A stretch of 64,000 bases of DNA from Triplophysa rosa (taxonomy: Eukaryota > Chordata > Actinopteri > Cypriniformes > Nemacheilidae), in contig NC_079898.1 in the NCBI RefSeq assembly GCF_024868665.1, positions 14,368,358-14,432,357 of the forward strand. Direction: 5' to 3'. A program made the position numbers and the translations under genes. Positions 48,701 through 56,163 of this stretch are shown here, piece after piece (the stretch's first letter is position 1; every line of letters begins with the position of its first letter). Below the pieces are notes generated by a model. It did not search any database, was not told the origin of the DNA, and worked only from the letters and a program-made list of their open reading frames with translations.

Positions 48701-50667
48701 ACTGACCCAAAAAATAATATCTAATAATTAGGTGATCTTTCTTTAACCTTTTATGTTGAGTATTGAATATGTTTATTAAACACCTGAAAGGAAATTACGT
48801 AACCAGGACATTTTGCTCACAACAATGGAGGTTCTCTCTTCTAACACAATGTTTTGTACAAGTCTTACTCTCTCACTTTTTCTGTGAGTCACTAATCTGT
48901 TAAAGAAACACGAATTTTGACATATTAAATTGTGATAAAGGTGACACAATACAGGTAAGACACCATCAAAATGACCTATGTGTATGTAAAGGAGTATGTG
49001 ATCAGACATCCTTGGGAAATATTGACAGTATAACTTAGAAACGAAAAACTAAATGTGCATTTTAACTTGGATATGAAGTCAAATGTCTTATTAAAAAAAT
49101 TCTAGTTAAAAAGGGTTTAAAAATATTATTTTTAAAACATTTACAGATTTACATATTTAATATGTAATGTAACTTTCATTTGAAATAAATTGTTGCATAG
49201 CTTTTGCTCTATTTTCCTGTAGTGCTTACAGCCAGCCTCCACCAATGCAGCCACCACCCATGCAGAAGCCACCACCACCAATGCAGCACAGCTCCATCCA
49301 GATCCCTGTAGGTCCACCTCCACCTAAAGTGGTCAGCACTGCCACCATTTTACCCACAGGCTACCCAGCTCCTCCAGGTAGTCATTGCTCATACATAACG
49401 ATTGTCTACATTTAATTCCTCATGCACATGTTCATTTGTTGGTTAGCTAATTGATGTGTATTTTTCAGCTCCAGCACTGGTTCACACGCATGCTCCCATC
49501 CCTCCCGCTCCTGCTGCACCAGCGCCAGCCTCTGGCCCTCCCTCCAGCAGACCCCCTTGGGTTACTGATGAGAATTTTGCCAATAAGTTTGACCCTATCA
49601 AACCCACCACAACAAATATAAAAGTGCCGCCTCTTCCCCAGGCTGCTCCACCACCGCCAGCCTACATCCCCAACCCCGTCCCTGCTCCCGCCCCAGCTCC
49701 TGCTGCACCAACCCCCGCATTCAACCCCGCCCCGTTCCCACCTGTGGCCCGTGGAGTTGCTCAAAGGGCAGAGCGGTTTGCAGCCAGCAGCAGAACACCT
49801 CTGTGTGGATCCTGCAACAGCATCATCAGGTATGACTATACTTAAATTGCTCATCCTCCATAGATGCTCATGACAATTTTCCAAATGAAAATTATTTGGA
49901 CCGTCAGGGGACCGTTCCTGGTAGCACTGGGTCGTTCCTGGCATCCAGAAGAGTTTAACTGCCATTATTGCCACACGTCCCTGGCTGATGTCAGCTTTGT
50001 GGAAGAGCAGAATAATGTTTACTGTGAGAACTGCTATGGAGAGTTCTTTGCACCTACCTGTGCCCGCTGCAACACCAAGATCATGGGAGTAAGCTGAAAA
50101 ACTCACTTGCAATATAATTTATGACTACAGAAACATTTGAGGTTCTGACAGGTAACACCACTCAACATCTGCTCCACAGGAAGTGATGCATGCACTGAGA
50201 CAGACCTGGCATACTACTTGCTTTGTATGCGCAGCTTGTGGAAAGCCTTTTGGAAATAGCCTGTTTCATATGGAGGATGGAGAACCCTATTGTGAGAAAG
50301 GTATGAGAACCACCGGAAAATATACAATATATATACAATAGGTCTGGAATAGAATGTTTTCACTAACCTTTTTATGTCACCAGATTACATTGCTCTCTTC
50401 AGCACAAAGTGCCATGGCTGTGACTTCCCAGTTGAGGCAGGAGACAAATTTATTGAAGCTCTTGGCCATACATGGCACGATACTTGCTTTGTTTGTGCGG
50501 TATGTACAAAATCATTGTTTCACAAAGTACATAAAATTCAGAGGAATTACGAGTCATGTTTTTTTTTTTATATGTAGGTGTGCCATGTGAACCTGGAAGG
50601 ACAACCTTTCTATTCCAAGAAGGACAAGCCCTTATGCAAGAAGCATGCACATGCCATCAATGTGTAG
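19287..50667 (+). CDS. ldb3: LIM domain-binding 3 (ZASP/Cypher), long PDZ-LIM form
   Basis: A Z-disc scaffold of heart and skeletal muscle: in this family the PDZ domain and ZM motif bind alpha-actinin and the LIM domains bind kinases such as PKC. Core exons: 19287-19382, 28937-29088, 32888-32963, 33347-33606, 35987-36190, 41720-41886, 42003-42039, 47273-47425, 49223-49377, 49469-49829, 49908-50088, 50180-50300, 50384-50499, 50578-50667. They total 2169 nt (722 residues), close to the roughly 727 of the long human form. Optional in-frame exons 40312-40341 and 48566-48622 would bring it to 751. Order: PDZ (about 1-84), ZM motif ([14 protein letters not shown]), a second [10 protein letters not shown] block, proline-rich linker, three LIM domains. 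All junction phases agree. Fish have two copies (a/b); which one this is cannot be settled here. Confidence 0.95.
21594..21932. mobile_element. TTAA-flanked MITE, complete copy
   Basis: Starts TTAAAGGAATAGTTCACCCC and ends GGGGTGAACTATCCCTTTAA, with inner inverted arms including AACATTCTTCAAAATATCTT. TTAA target sites are typical of Kolobok and piggyBac elements. This end sequence is, from general knowledge, among the commonest in fish genomes. Confidence 0.9.
25242..25268. repeat. (TTTA)n simple repeat
   Basis: ATTTATTTATTTATTCATTT and following tetramers; no other content. Confidence 0.8.
25360..25436 (+). repeat. Retrotransposon 3' tail with (TTGAA)n
   Basis: AAGCTGCTTTGGAACAATGC, then GTGAAAAGCGCTATATAAAT and four TTGAA units, the 3' end shared by fish L2-like LINEs and dependent SINEs. 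Only the tail is present. Confidence 0.7.
25827..26243. mobile_element. Foldback MITE with CCAGGTTTCACAGACA ends
   Basis: The left end CCAGGTTTCACAGACAAAGC and the right end TTCTGTCTGTGAAACCGGGC are inverted. A near-perfect hairpin at about 26091-26192 (TTATAAAAGTAACTTAAATA and its complement) lies inside. It also contains a (TA)n run near 25875. Confidence 0.7.
27464..28550. mobile_element. hAT-type element with perfect 8-bp duplication
   Basis: Ends TAGTGTTGTCACGATAC and ATTTTTGACAACACTA are inverted. GTAAGTAC flanks it exactly on both sides (27456-27463 and 28551-28558). Sub-terminal zones are rich in ATCGATA-like steps. The interior is GC-richer, with three degenerate copies of a unit containing GACGAGTGGATGAA and CAGCGCACATA (near 27944, 28097 and 28215). 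No transposase was found. Confidence 0.93.
27757..27935. mobile_element. MITE of AACCAGC/GCTGGTT type nested in the hAT element
   Basis: Begins TTGAAAAAACCAGCCTATGC, carries several GCTGGTTT units and closes with the inverted AAACCAGCATCGATCAAAAC and CCAGCATATG. It inserted into the surrounding hAT element after that element was formed. A short relative lies near 29340-29385. Confidence 0.65.
28937..29088 (+). CDS. ldb3: ldb3 exon: second half of the PDZ domain
   Basis: Encodes [20 protein letters not shown], then [20 protein letters not shown] and [10 protein letters not shown]. GDxIVAIDG and the [10 protein letters not shown] helix are diagnostic of the ZASP/enigma family. Preceded by a 9.5-kb intron. 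Confidence 0.96.
30977..31347. mobile_element. TTAA-flanked element with GGTCCAGTGT ends
   Basis: Left TTAAAGGTCCAGTGTATAAA, right ACACGCTGGACCTTTAA: inverted ends with TTAA on both sides. A common fish non-autonomous DNA element; contains TAGCAGCATCTAGTGGTGAG and no coding sequence. Confidence 0.85.
32243..32677. mobile_element. hAT-type element, 435 bp
   Basis: Ends TTGAGCTGCACAATTAATCG and ATAATCGTGTAGCCCTA are inverted; flanks CGTGTAAA (32235-32242) and CGTGAAAA (32678-32685) match at 7 of 8. Non-coding. Confidence 0.85.
32888..32963 (+). CDS. ldb3: ldb3 exon after the PDZ domain
   Basis: Encodes [20 protein letters not shown] and IAHQK, the start of the linker; the human equivalent also ends in HQK. 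The donor after AAG is GTCTGA, weaker than its neighbours. Confidence 0.88.
33347..33606 (+). CDS. ldb3: ldb3 exon with the ZM motif
   Basis: Begins [14 protein letters not shown], then a serine-rich stretch, then [20 protein letters not shown], the ZM motif that in mammals contacts the alpha-actinin rod at the Z-disc. Ends in phase 2 at GTATGT. Confidence 0.95.
33607..35986. other. ldb3 intron after the ZM exon
   Basis: 2.4 kb. It holds the left end of a TTAA MITE (34759-34835), a possible alternative terminal exon (35286-35313) and a (TA)n/(GT)n run at 35621-35648. Confidence 0.5.
34759..34835. mobile_element. TTAA MITE, left-end fragment
   Basis: TTAAAGGAATAGTTCACCCC, then TACTCACTCTCATGCCATCC; the right half is missing. 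Confidence 0.7.
35987..36190 (+). CDS. ldb3: ldb3 exon with the second YNTPISMYS block
   Basis: Encodes [20 protein letters not shown], then [20 protein letters not shown] and [18 protein letters not shown]. This is the skeletal-type internal exon of mammalian Cypher. In phase 2, out phase 2, so it can be included or skipped in frame. Confidence 0.95.
37775..38371. mobile_element. hAT MITE, innermost of the nest
   Basis: Starts TAGGGATGCACGATAAATT and ends ATATCGGTGCATCCCTA, with a perfect 8-bp duplication GTCTAAAC (37767-37774 and 38372-38379). Sub-terminal zones repeat GGCCGATA and TATCGG steps in mirror fashion. 597 bp, non-coding. Confidence 0.93.
38617..38850 (+). pseudogene. THAP zinc-finger relic
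   Basis: One frame runs from [17 protein letters not shown] to NHFTPDCF and ends [10 protein letters not shown]. This gives the first Cys pair (C-x4-C), the xHRLP step, the conserved Trp, the HF-x-x-DCF stretch and the closing AIPT (usual AVPT) of a THAP domain, in the right order. It is broken twice: a TAG at 38680-38682, and Ser in place of the third zinc ligand Cys (VSANHF instead of VCxxHF). No in-frame start was seen. Probably the DNA-binding part of the host element's transposase. Confidence 0.7.
39128..39409 (-). pseudogene. Spliced relic resembling the P2X7 C-terminal Cys-rich domain
   Basis: On the minus strand an ATG at 39409 opens [20 protein letters not shown] and continues to DISE; this exon runs 39409-39297. 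A GTTAGT…TGTGCAG intron (39296-39198) is followed by an exon at 39197-39128. Splicing restores [19 protein letters not shown]. The W-C-x-C-G-x-C…E…C-C spacing is that of the zinc-binding start of the intracellular tail of P2X7, found in fish in many P2X7-like proteins without the channel. A GTATAG donor follows at 39127. Later exons were not found, so it is likely truncated. Confidence 0.55.
40312..40341 (+). CDS. ldb3: Candidate 30-nt ldb3 micro-exon
   Basis: Thirty bases between a CCTGCAG acceptor, preceded by a C/T-rich tract, and a perfect GTAAGT donor. It enters and leaves in phase 2, so joining 36190 to 40312 and 40341 to 41720 keeps the frame and adds [11 protein letters not shown] do not recognise the peptide from mammalian LDB3. 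Confidence 0.45.
41201..41546. mobile_element. Palindromic hAT-type MITE, 346 bp
   Basis: Starts TAGGGCTGTCAAACGATTAA and ends ATTAATCGTTTGCCAGCCGTA; the whole element folds back (AACACAAACTTTT pairs with AAAGGTTTGTGTTT). The flanks ATGTTAAC and ATGGTAAC agree at 7 of 8. Confidence 0.85.
41720..41886 (+). CDS. ldb3: ldb3 exon: [11 protein letters not shown] block
   Basis: Encodes [20 protein letters not shown], a variable stretch, and [18 protein letters not shown]. Human LDB3 has the same two conserved ends. In phase 2, out phase 1 at GTGAGT. Confidence 0.95.
42003..42039 (+). CDS. ldb3: ldb3 small exon before the isoform split
   Basis: Thirty-seven bases encoding [13 protein letters not shown], ending phase 2 within the last Arg. 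From here the transcript goes either to 42657 (short form) or to 47273 (LIM form). Confidence 0.93.
42657..42753 (+). CDS. ldb3: ldb3 terminal exon of the short form
   Basis: Completes an Arg, then [20 protein letters not shown] and [14 protein letters not shown] at 42751. Two overlapping AATAAA signals at 43040-43050 would give a 3' UTR of about 300 nt. Confidence 0.93.
43040..43050 (+). other. ldb3: Overlapping polyadenylation signals for short ldb3
   Basis: AATAAAATAAA contains two overlapping AATAAA hexamers, about 290 bases after the short-form stop. Confidence 0.5.
45699..45717 (+). promoter_or_regulatory. CTCF-like motif
   Basis: CCAGCAGGTGGCGCTGTAG is close to the vertebrate CTCF core (CCASYAGRKGGCRS). 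It stands between the short-form end and the LIM-form exons of ldb3. Confidence 0.35.
47273..47425 (+). CDS. ldb3: ldb3 first linker exon of the LIM form
   Basis: Encodes [20 protein letters not shown] and onwards to [10 protein letters not shown]. It aligns by eye with the TPIEHAPVCTS start of the human long-form linker. Acceptor GCATCTAG; in phase 2, out phase 2. Confidence 0.88.
48566..48622 (+). CDS. ldb3: Candidate 57-nt ldb3 linker exon with tandem acceptors
   Basis: Between TTTATAG and GTACTG, phase 2 on both sides; encodes [19 protein letters not shown]. Three AGs lie within 13 bases: starts at 48566 or 48572 keep the frame (19 or 17 codons), while a start at 48579 breaks it. The serine/tyrosine-rich content fits the linker of this family. 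Confidence 0.6.
49223..49377 (+). CDS. ldb3: ldb3 proline/methionine/glutamine-rich linker exon
   Basis: Encodes [20 protein letters not shown] and then [18 protein letters not shown], ending GYPAPP. The PPPMQ unit is repeated three times. In phase 2, out phase 1. Confidence 0.9.
49469..49829 (+). CDS. ldb3: ldb3 exon: Ala-Pro linker and start of LIM1
   Basis: An Ala/Pro-rich run, then [17 protein letters not shown] (human has [11 protein letters not shown]), a second Ala/Pro run ([20 protein letters not shown]), then [20 protein letters not shown], the start of LIM1 with its first Cys pair. A long antisense open frame over this exon is an artefact of its base composition. Confidence 0.95.
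49908..50088 (+). CDS. ldb3: ldb3 exon: rest of LIM1 and start of LIM2
   Basis: Encodes [20 protein letters not shown], then [20 protein letters not shown] and [15 protein letters not shown]. The zinc-binding His and Cys of LIM1 (W-H-x-x-x-F-x-C-x-x-C) and the first Cys pair of LIM2 are intact. Ends phase 0. Confidence 0.97.
50180..50300 (+). CDS. ldb3: ldb3 exon: most of LIM2
   Basis: Encodes [20 protein letters not shown], then [18 protein letters not shown] and EK; zinc ligands intact. Almost identical to the mammalian LIM2 as I know it. Out phase 1. Confidence 0.97.
50384..50499 (+). CDS. ldb3: ldb3 exon: first half of LIM3
   Basis: Encodes [20 protein letters not shown], then [19 protein letters not shown]. 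Ends phase 0 at GTATGT. The open frame continuing past 50499 is intron. Confidence 0.97.
50578..50667 (+). CDS. ldb3: ldb3 terminal exon of the long form
   Basis: Encodes [20 protein letters not shown], then KKHAHAINV and TAG at 50665-50667, completing LIM3. The 78-base intron before it is the shortest but one in the gene. Confidence 0.97.
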   Translation: MCHVNLEGQPFYSKKDKPLCKKHAHAINV

Positions 50668-52640
50668 ATGCTATAATAGTGCAACATAAGTTGTCTGTAA
50701 AGGAACCAAATGTAATTTACATAACATCTGCATTGAGGTTCTGTGGCAAGGCATCCGTGCCAATCCAAATGAAATAGAAAATAATTAAGCAAATGACTGA
50801 ATTATACATGCAATAGGTGTTCTGACACAATGCACATAATTCATTAAAGCCCAATGTGCACATTGTTATTATTTTAGTTCTTTTTTTGCAAATGTGCACT
50901 TGTTGCCTGATACACATTATCAAATTAATATAACATCAGATTCACTTTATGGATTAGTGACAAACTTTGTTTTGGTTAGAGAGAATTTAATAGGTTATTC
51001 AAGGGTACTGGGCAGGAATAACAATCTTGAGTTGATGTATTTGCAGATCAGAAACAGCCTAAATGAAAATCTACAGTATGTATTTTATGCCTTAAGCCCT
51101 AAAGAAATCTTAAAGAACGTTTATTTTTATTGCATTACAGTTCTCACACTCGCAAAGGAATCACAATGAATGTGCTGGTGTCAAGGTAGAGTAAGCAATT
51201 TGCTGTTAAAACAAGACCAGTTTTACCATAAACTGGCATTTTTATCTTTTCAAAACAATGACAAATGTGTTAACTCAGATGTACTTTATTTTCTTTGTGG
51301 GTAAATGCTGACCTGTGAGTTGCAACTCTGAGAGCACAGTTTATTATATTACAGTTATTATTTCATACCAATTGGCTATCACACCAATGTAAAACTTTGA
51401 GACTGTAGACACTCATATTTTTCTTTAGTCTGTTTGATGTTATTTTTCATGTATACAATTCTTGAACTTAAACATAGAAACTTGTTTCATTTAGACATTT
51501 TTAGAAATGCGCCAGCATATTTCACTTCCATGTTTTGAATTTATTCTAACGTAACACAAGAGTTGAGATGTGTTCTTAGGACTACTTTAGATTTCAGGTT
51601 GTCTTTTAAAAATATTATTTACACAAGTACCAGTTTGGCATGTGATATATGCCTCTCTTACATGTAATAAATTATTAGCAACTTTTTTACACAAGTCATT
51701 TATAGCAGACTTCAGTTTAAATATATAGGAATAACGAATAATTTTAGCATGCTACAGAAACACATTTTATTTTCATTGTGTACTTTAATGCTATTGAATG
51801 TGTCACTTTCCATAATGTGTTATCTGTGTCTTCTGCCATATTCTGCAGTTCACCTGGGAATTTAAACAAAGTATTTAAGTATCCAGTTACAGAAAAAAAT
51901 ATAAACGAGCCATAAATGATTTTCTGTATTTGCAGATCATTAGTATTATTTCAGCACCCCCTAAGAAAATCTGTGTTACGTGGTGATTTTGCACCAATAT
52001 CATTATAAACGTTTGTTTGTGTTAAAAGGTGCCTTAATGCAATCTTCTGTTGAATAATGGAGATTCTCCCTCACTGTGAAAATGTTCCAGACATAAACGA
52101 ACAAAAAAGTTATATGCAGCTCTTGAGAATGAGTTGTAGGCTATATCTTGAGAGAATGAAAAAATGCGTAGGATTACTAGTGTTTTTTAATCATGGGGAA
52201 AAACTGCCTTACCTTGTGCTTGTATTACAAAATAATGGAATGTCCAAATATGTATTTCTTGTTTTATTGAACATAATATGAGCATAACTAGTTAAAACTA
52301 AAAAAACTATTAACTTTATGTGGGGAATGTTTTCAAAGCATGATTAAATGTTACGGGACTGTACCACAGACTGGACAACTCCATTACTAATTCACATTTG
52401 CGTTATATTTTTAGGCTACATTGTATTGTAATTACATCTATATATAACTTTGATAAACTTGTTCACGAAATTAATGCATACCGTCTTGGCAAAGGCCATA
52501 CAGCACAAAGATGGCAAAAGCGTATATTTATTTTTCATTCATTATGCAATAGAAATAAAAAATAAGGATCGAATTGTAAATTGTTTCTTTCTCTACATTA
52601 TTGCATTACGCTGATAAGAAAATCCTCACTATGAGTTTTT
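50668..52640 (+). other. ldb3 3' UTR and short gap to bmpr1a
   Basis: AT-rich, no gene or repeat recognised. AATAAA at 51666-51671 is one possible transcript end; another A-rich candidate lies near 52555. The 74-codon frame at 52057-52281 has no recognisable features. Confidence 0.45.
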
Positions 52641-52884
52641 AAGGTTGTTTTCAGCGCGTCGGTCCAGATATGTACCGATATTTACCGACTGTCAGCAGGG
52701 AGCGCTATGGAGTCGTAACTCAATGACGTGTGCAGTCGTTTCGTCAAGAGTACCGTGAGGTGTACGGTGAAGGGTCAGTGCCAGACGGACCTCAGCGAGT
52801 TGACCGCAACTCTGAATTATTCGAGTATCGAGCTCGTAATTTGACGGAATATACGGATATGCTGTTTAATAGAGAATCTTGACG
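52640..52884 (+). promoter_or_regulatory. bmpr1a: bmpr1a promoter and non-coding first exon
   Basis: CpG steps become frequent (CGTCGGTCC, GTCGTTTCGTC, GAGTATCGAGCTCG) after kilobases of AT-rich DNA, and the block ends in a strong donor, GACG/GTAAGT, at 52884/52885. No open frame starts here. Position next to ldb3 and the signal-peptide exon 8.2 kb on suggest the untranslated first exon of bmpr1a. The transcription start was not located. Confidence 0.55.
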
Positions 52885-53932
52885 GTAAGTTGAGTGAAGT
52901 AGAAAGTGTTAGCTTAACGTTAGCTATGCTAATGCTTGTGACGAAAGTTTTTTCGCTGAATTTTACATTTTCCATGTAATGTCGTTAAGCAACTTAATAT
53001 CGACAGTCGTGTCGTGTTATCCTTTTTACTACGCGAAATACATGCGTTCAGAAATGTAATATAAAAATGTTGGTCATTTGCGGGTTTATTTAGTAACTTA
53101 ATTTTGTCTGAAGGTTCGTCGAGAGCGAGATATATGTGCGACGAGTTGAATGATAGCTATTGTGCTATTACCGTTAGCAAATCAAAACACACTTTTATGT
53201 GCTTTGTATAACAACCGTCTTTTGCACGACACTGTTCCGTCGCTAAATACGTTTCAAACTATGTTACTGTTGTGTAAAGAAAAATTGTCATGGTTTATAA
53301 ACGTCAGATTAAAAGTTTTTATCTCTACAGTCACGGAACGCTAACAGCAACTTTATGTGAAAATGACAACTCTTCTGCCTAAATATTTATTTTACTTTTT
53401 TGGGGGGGGGGCTATGTGTCTCTTCATTGTACAATACCGTGATGTTTGAGTTATTTCTGCTTTTTGTTCTTCAGGCTGTTTTGATTGGTCTGGTCTCCAC
53501 CTCTCGATGCAAAACCTGCTATTAATTTACGTGCTCACGTACGAAAAACACGCTACATTTAAAATACTGCCGTAAATTCTGCTTTGTGCTCTACATTGTA
53601 GTATTCTATTGTGTTTTGTCGTACATTCAAGCATTGTTGTCATGAATTTAGATCTTTTAACCAATGCCTTTCCCACTCTCTATACAAATGCTGCTTTTAA
53701 TTTATGGGCTATGGGGGAGGGTGATCCATTCAGGTCCTTTACCTTCTGGAGGCTTAAAGGTCTGCTACACAAGAAGGTCAAAAACCAGATGCAAACACTG
53801 CCTGTGAAGCTATCCTCTTCAAGAGGCCCTGAGGAGTGAGGCTTAGGCTGGGAATAGTGGATTTATTTTAGAAAATTAAAGCTAATGCTTACAGTATAAA
53901 GTTGCCAGACAGCTGTGCATTCCACAGCTTGC

Positions 53933-54381
53933 TTAAAGTGATAGTTCACCCAAAAATGAAAATTCTGTCATCATTTACTCGCCTTGAGTTGTTCCAAATC
54001 TGTATAAATTTCTTTGTTCTGATGAACACGGAGAAAGATATTTGGAAGAATGCTTATAACCAGACATATTTTGCCCCCCATTGACTCCCATAGTAGGAAA
54101 AATTACTTTATTGTTTTTTGTTGTTGTTGTTCTGTTGAACACAAAAGAAGACATTTTGAAGAATGTAGGACAGCAAACAGTTCTGGGGCACTTTTGACTA
54201 CCGTTGTATTTTTCCTACTCTTGTAGTCAATCAGGGGTGCAAAATCTGTCTGGTAATAAGCATTCTTCCAAATATATTTCTCTGTGTTCATCAGAACAAA
54301 GAAATTTATACATATTTGGAACAACTCGAAGGTGAGTAAATGATGACAGAATTTTTATTTTTGGGTGAAGTATCCCTTTAA
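53933..54381. mobile_element. TTAA MITE with full-length inverted arms
   Basis: TTAAAGTGATAGTTCACCCA at the left, TTTGGGTGAAGTATCCCTTTAA at the right. The arms are inverted over nearly their whole length (CAAATCTGTATAAATTTCTT pairs with AAGAAATTTATACATATTTG), leaving only a central segment near 54110-54225 partly unpaired. Confidence 0.9.
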
Positions 54382-54819
54382 GGCTCTGCGTTGACAAAAG
54401 TAACGCTGGTCAGTATCCGTGTGAACACTGTGCTGGTCAGAATAAGGGCGTATTAATAAATACAAAACATTGTGTGCTTGCATGTATGACCAGATATAAC
54501 TGTGTGAATTATGTGGCATGTGACTGTGTATTTCCAGTAAGTGCGAGAGCAATTATTTGTGCTGCCCTGCTTTACATGTTAAGTAATGAGCTATTGATAT
54601 GCAGATGAATGGGTCATGTGCTTTCAAATGACTTGAACTGATGCTTCTTTATATATCAAGACATGTTTACTGTTTTCTCATTTGTTGCTTTGATCGGAAT
54701 GTGGCCTGGCCTATATAATTTCATAGGCATGTATTTTTCCAGCATATAATGTCAAAATAAATCTAGATTTCTGCGAAATCACACAACAATAAATGAATGT
54801 GTTTTTCCCGTTTTTGAGA

Positions 54820-55090
54820 TATCTTCCAGGTCCATATTGAGTTGCCCTGGAGCCCTCTAGGAGCGTGTTTCAATCTCAGCCACAGTGAGAAAGATCAGAT
54901 TGCATTGGGAGTCTGTGGCGAGGTGGCAGGCAGGGAGATTGGAGGGAGGGGGTATGGGGCCGGGAGGGTTAAGAGGCAGCATAGATCAGGTTTCACATCC
55001 ATGCCTGCGTTCCTCAGGCCACTGCACCATCTAAAGTCAAACCCCCCACCCCTCCTCCCTGACTCACCCTGGAGACAGGGTGGCTAAGCA
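54820..55090. promoter_or_regulatory. Candidate conserved non-coding block A in bmpr1a intron 1
   Basis: GC-rich, complex sequence in an AT-rich intron, without repeat features or splice-bounded frame. It includes purine-rich (GGGAGATTGGAGGGAGGGGG) and pyrimidine-rich stretches. Function inferred only from composition. Confidence 0.3.
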
Positions 55091-55907
55091 GGAGAGGAAA
55101 AACATACACAGCCACCTCAGACCCAGCCCTGCACGTATCAACCATCTCATCATAAAGGTGCACCCCATTTAGTCGTATCATTCCGATCTAAAAGGTGGAA
55201 CACTAATCCTAGATGAGCACGGACATTTGATACACACTACTCTTGAGCTCTTATTGAACAGACCTTTCTTTAACACTTACTGTAGGCTATGTAGTCATCC
55301 GTGGCTCGCCGAGGACGGTAGGAAAGAGTGAGAGCGATTGATTTCTTTCGCTGTTGATGGTAGGTCAGATTGGAAAAAGTAGTAGGGTTGGTGGATTGCT
55401 GTGCCTTTGCCATGAGAAGAGTGGTCTCTGTTTATTCAGTATGCCCCAGCTGTCCTTTAATGGTATTGATCTGCTTTAAATACACTTGGCTATCGGAGTA
55501 AATTATTTAGAGTGGCACCGGATAGGGTGAATTCAAAGATGGGTCGGGATAGTGCAAAGACGACCAAAAGGATTTCTCTCTGGTCTTGTGACAGGTCAGA
55601 AAGCTTGTTTACCGTATTATTTTGGTTGTAGATAATAGAATTATGTATTTTTCAGAATTCCCATGTGATGAGCATCTTCTGAGGCGCAAGGCTGTTTTGC
55701 AACTGCTGAACGTCAAAATGACTTTTACATCAGGCCTTGTTTATACCAGCACTTTATTCTTTATAAAGCTGCTGTCTTTGACAAAGCTTTATAAAGCTAC
55801 ACTCATTGACAATCATGTCATTTAAAGCCATTCTGCTCATTGACAAAGCTGATAAAAATCAGACAATTCAAGAAAAGTCCTTGTCTAACAGTCCAAAATG
55901 GGATGTA

Positions 55908-56163
55908 TTAAAGGGATAGTTCACCCTAAAAGGAAAATTCTGTCATCATTTACTCAGACCAAACAGATCTCACCCCCCCCCCCTTTACTGCCATAGTAGG
56001 GAAAATAAATACTATGGGAGTCAGTGGGGGTGAGATCTGTTTGGTTACTGACATTCTTCCAAATATATTCTTCTGTGTTCAACAGAACAAAGAAATGTAT
56101 ACAGGTTTGAAACAACCTGAGTTTGAGTAAATAATGACAGAATTTTCATTTTCATCTCTTTAA
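55908..56163. mobile_element. TTAA MITE with palindromic core
   Basis: TTAAAGGGATAGTTCACCCT at the left, a degraded TTTTCATCTCTTTAA at the right. The core AACAGATCTCACCCCC… and …GGGGGTGAGATCTGTT forms a tight hairpin. A C11 run lies at its left arm. Confidence 0.85.

Noticed and set aside
49465..50112. 215-codon minus-strand open frame
   Set aside because: It is the antisense of the Ala/Pro-rich linker and LIM1 exons of ldb3; GC-rich coding sequence opens the opposite strand.
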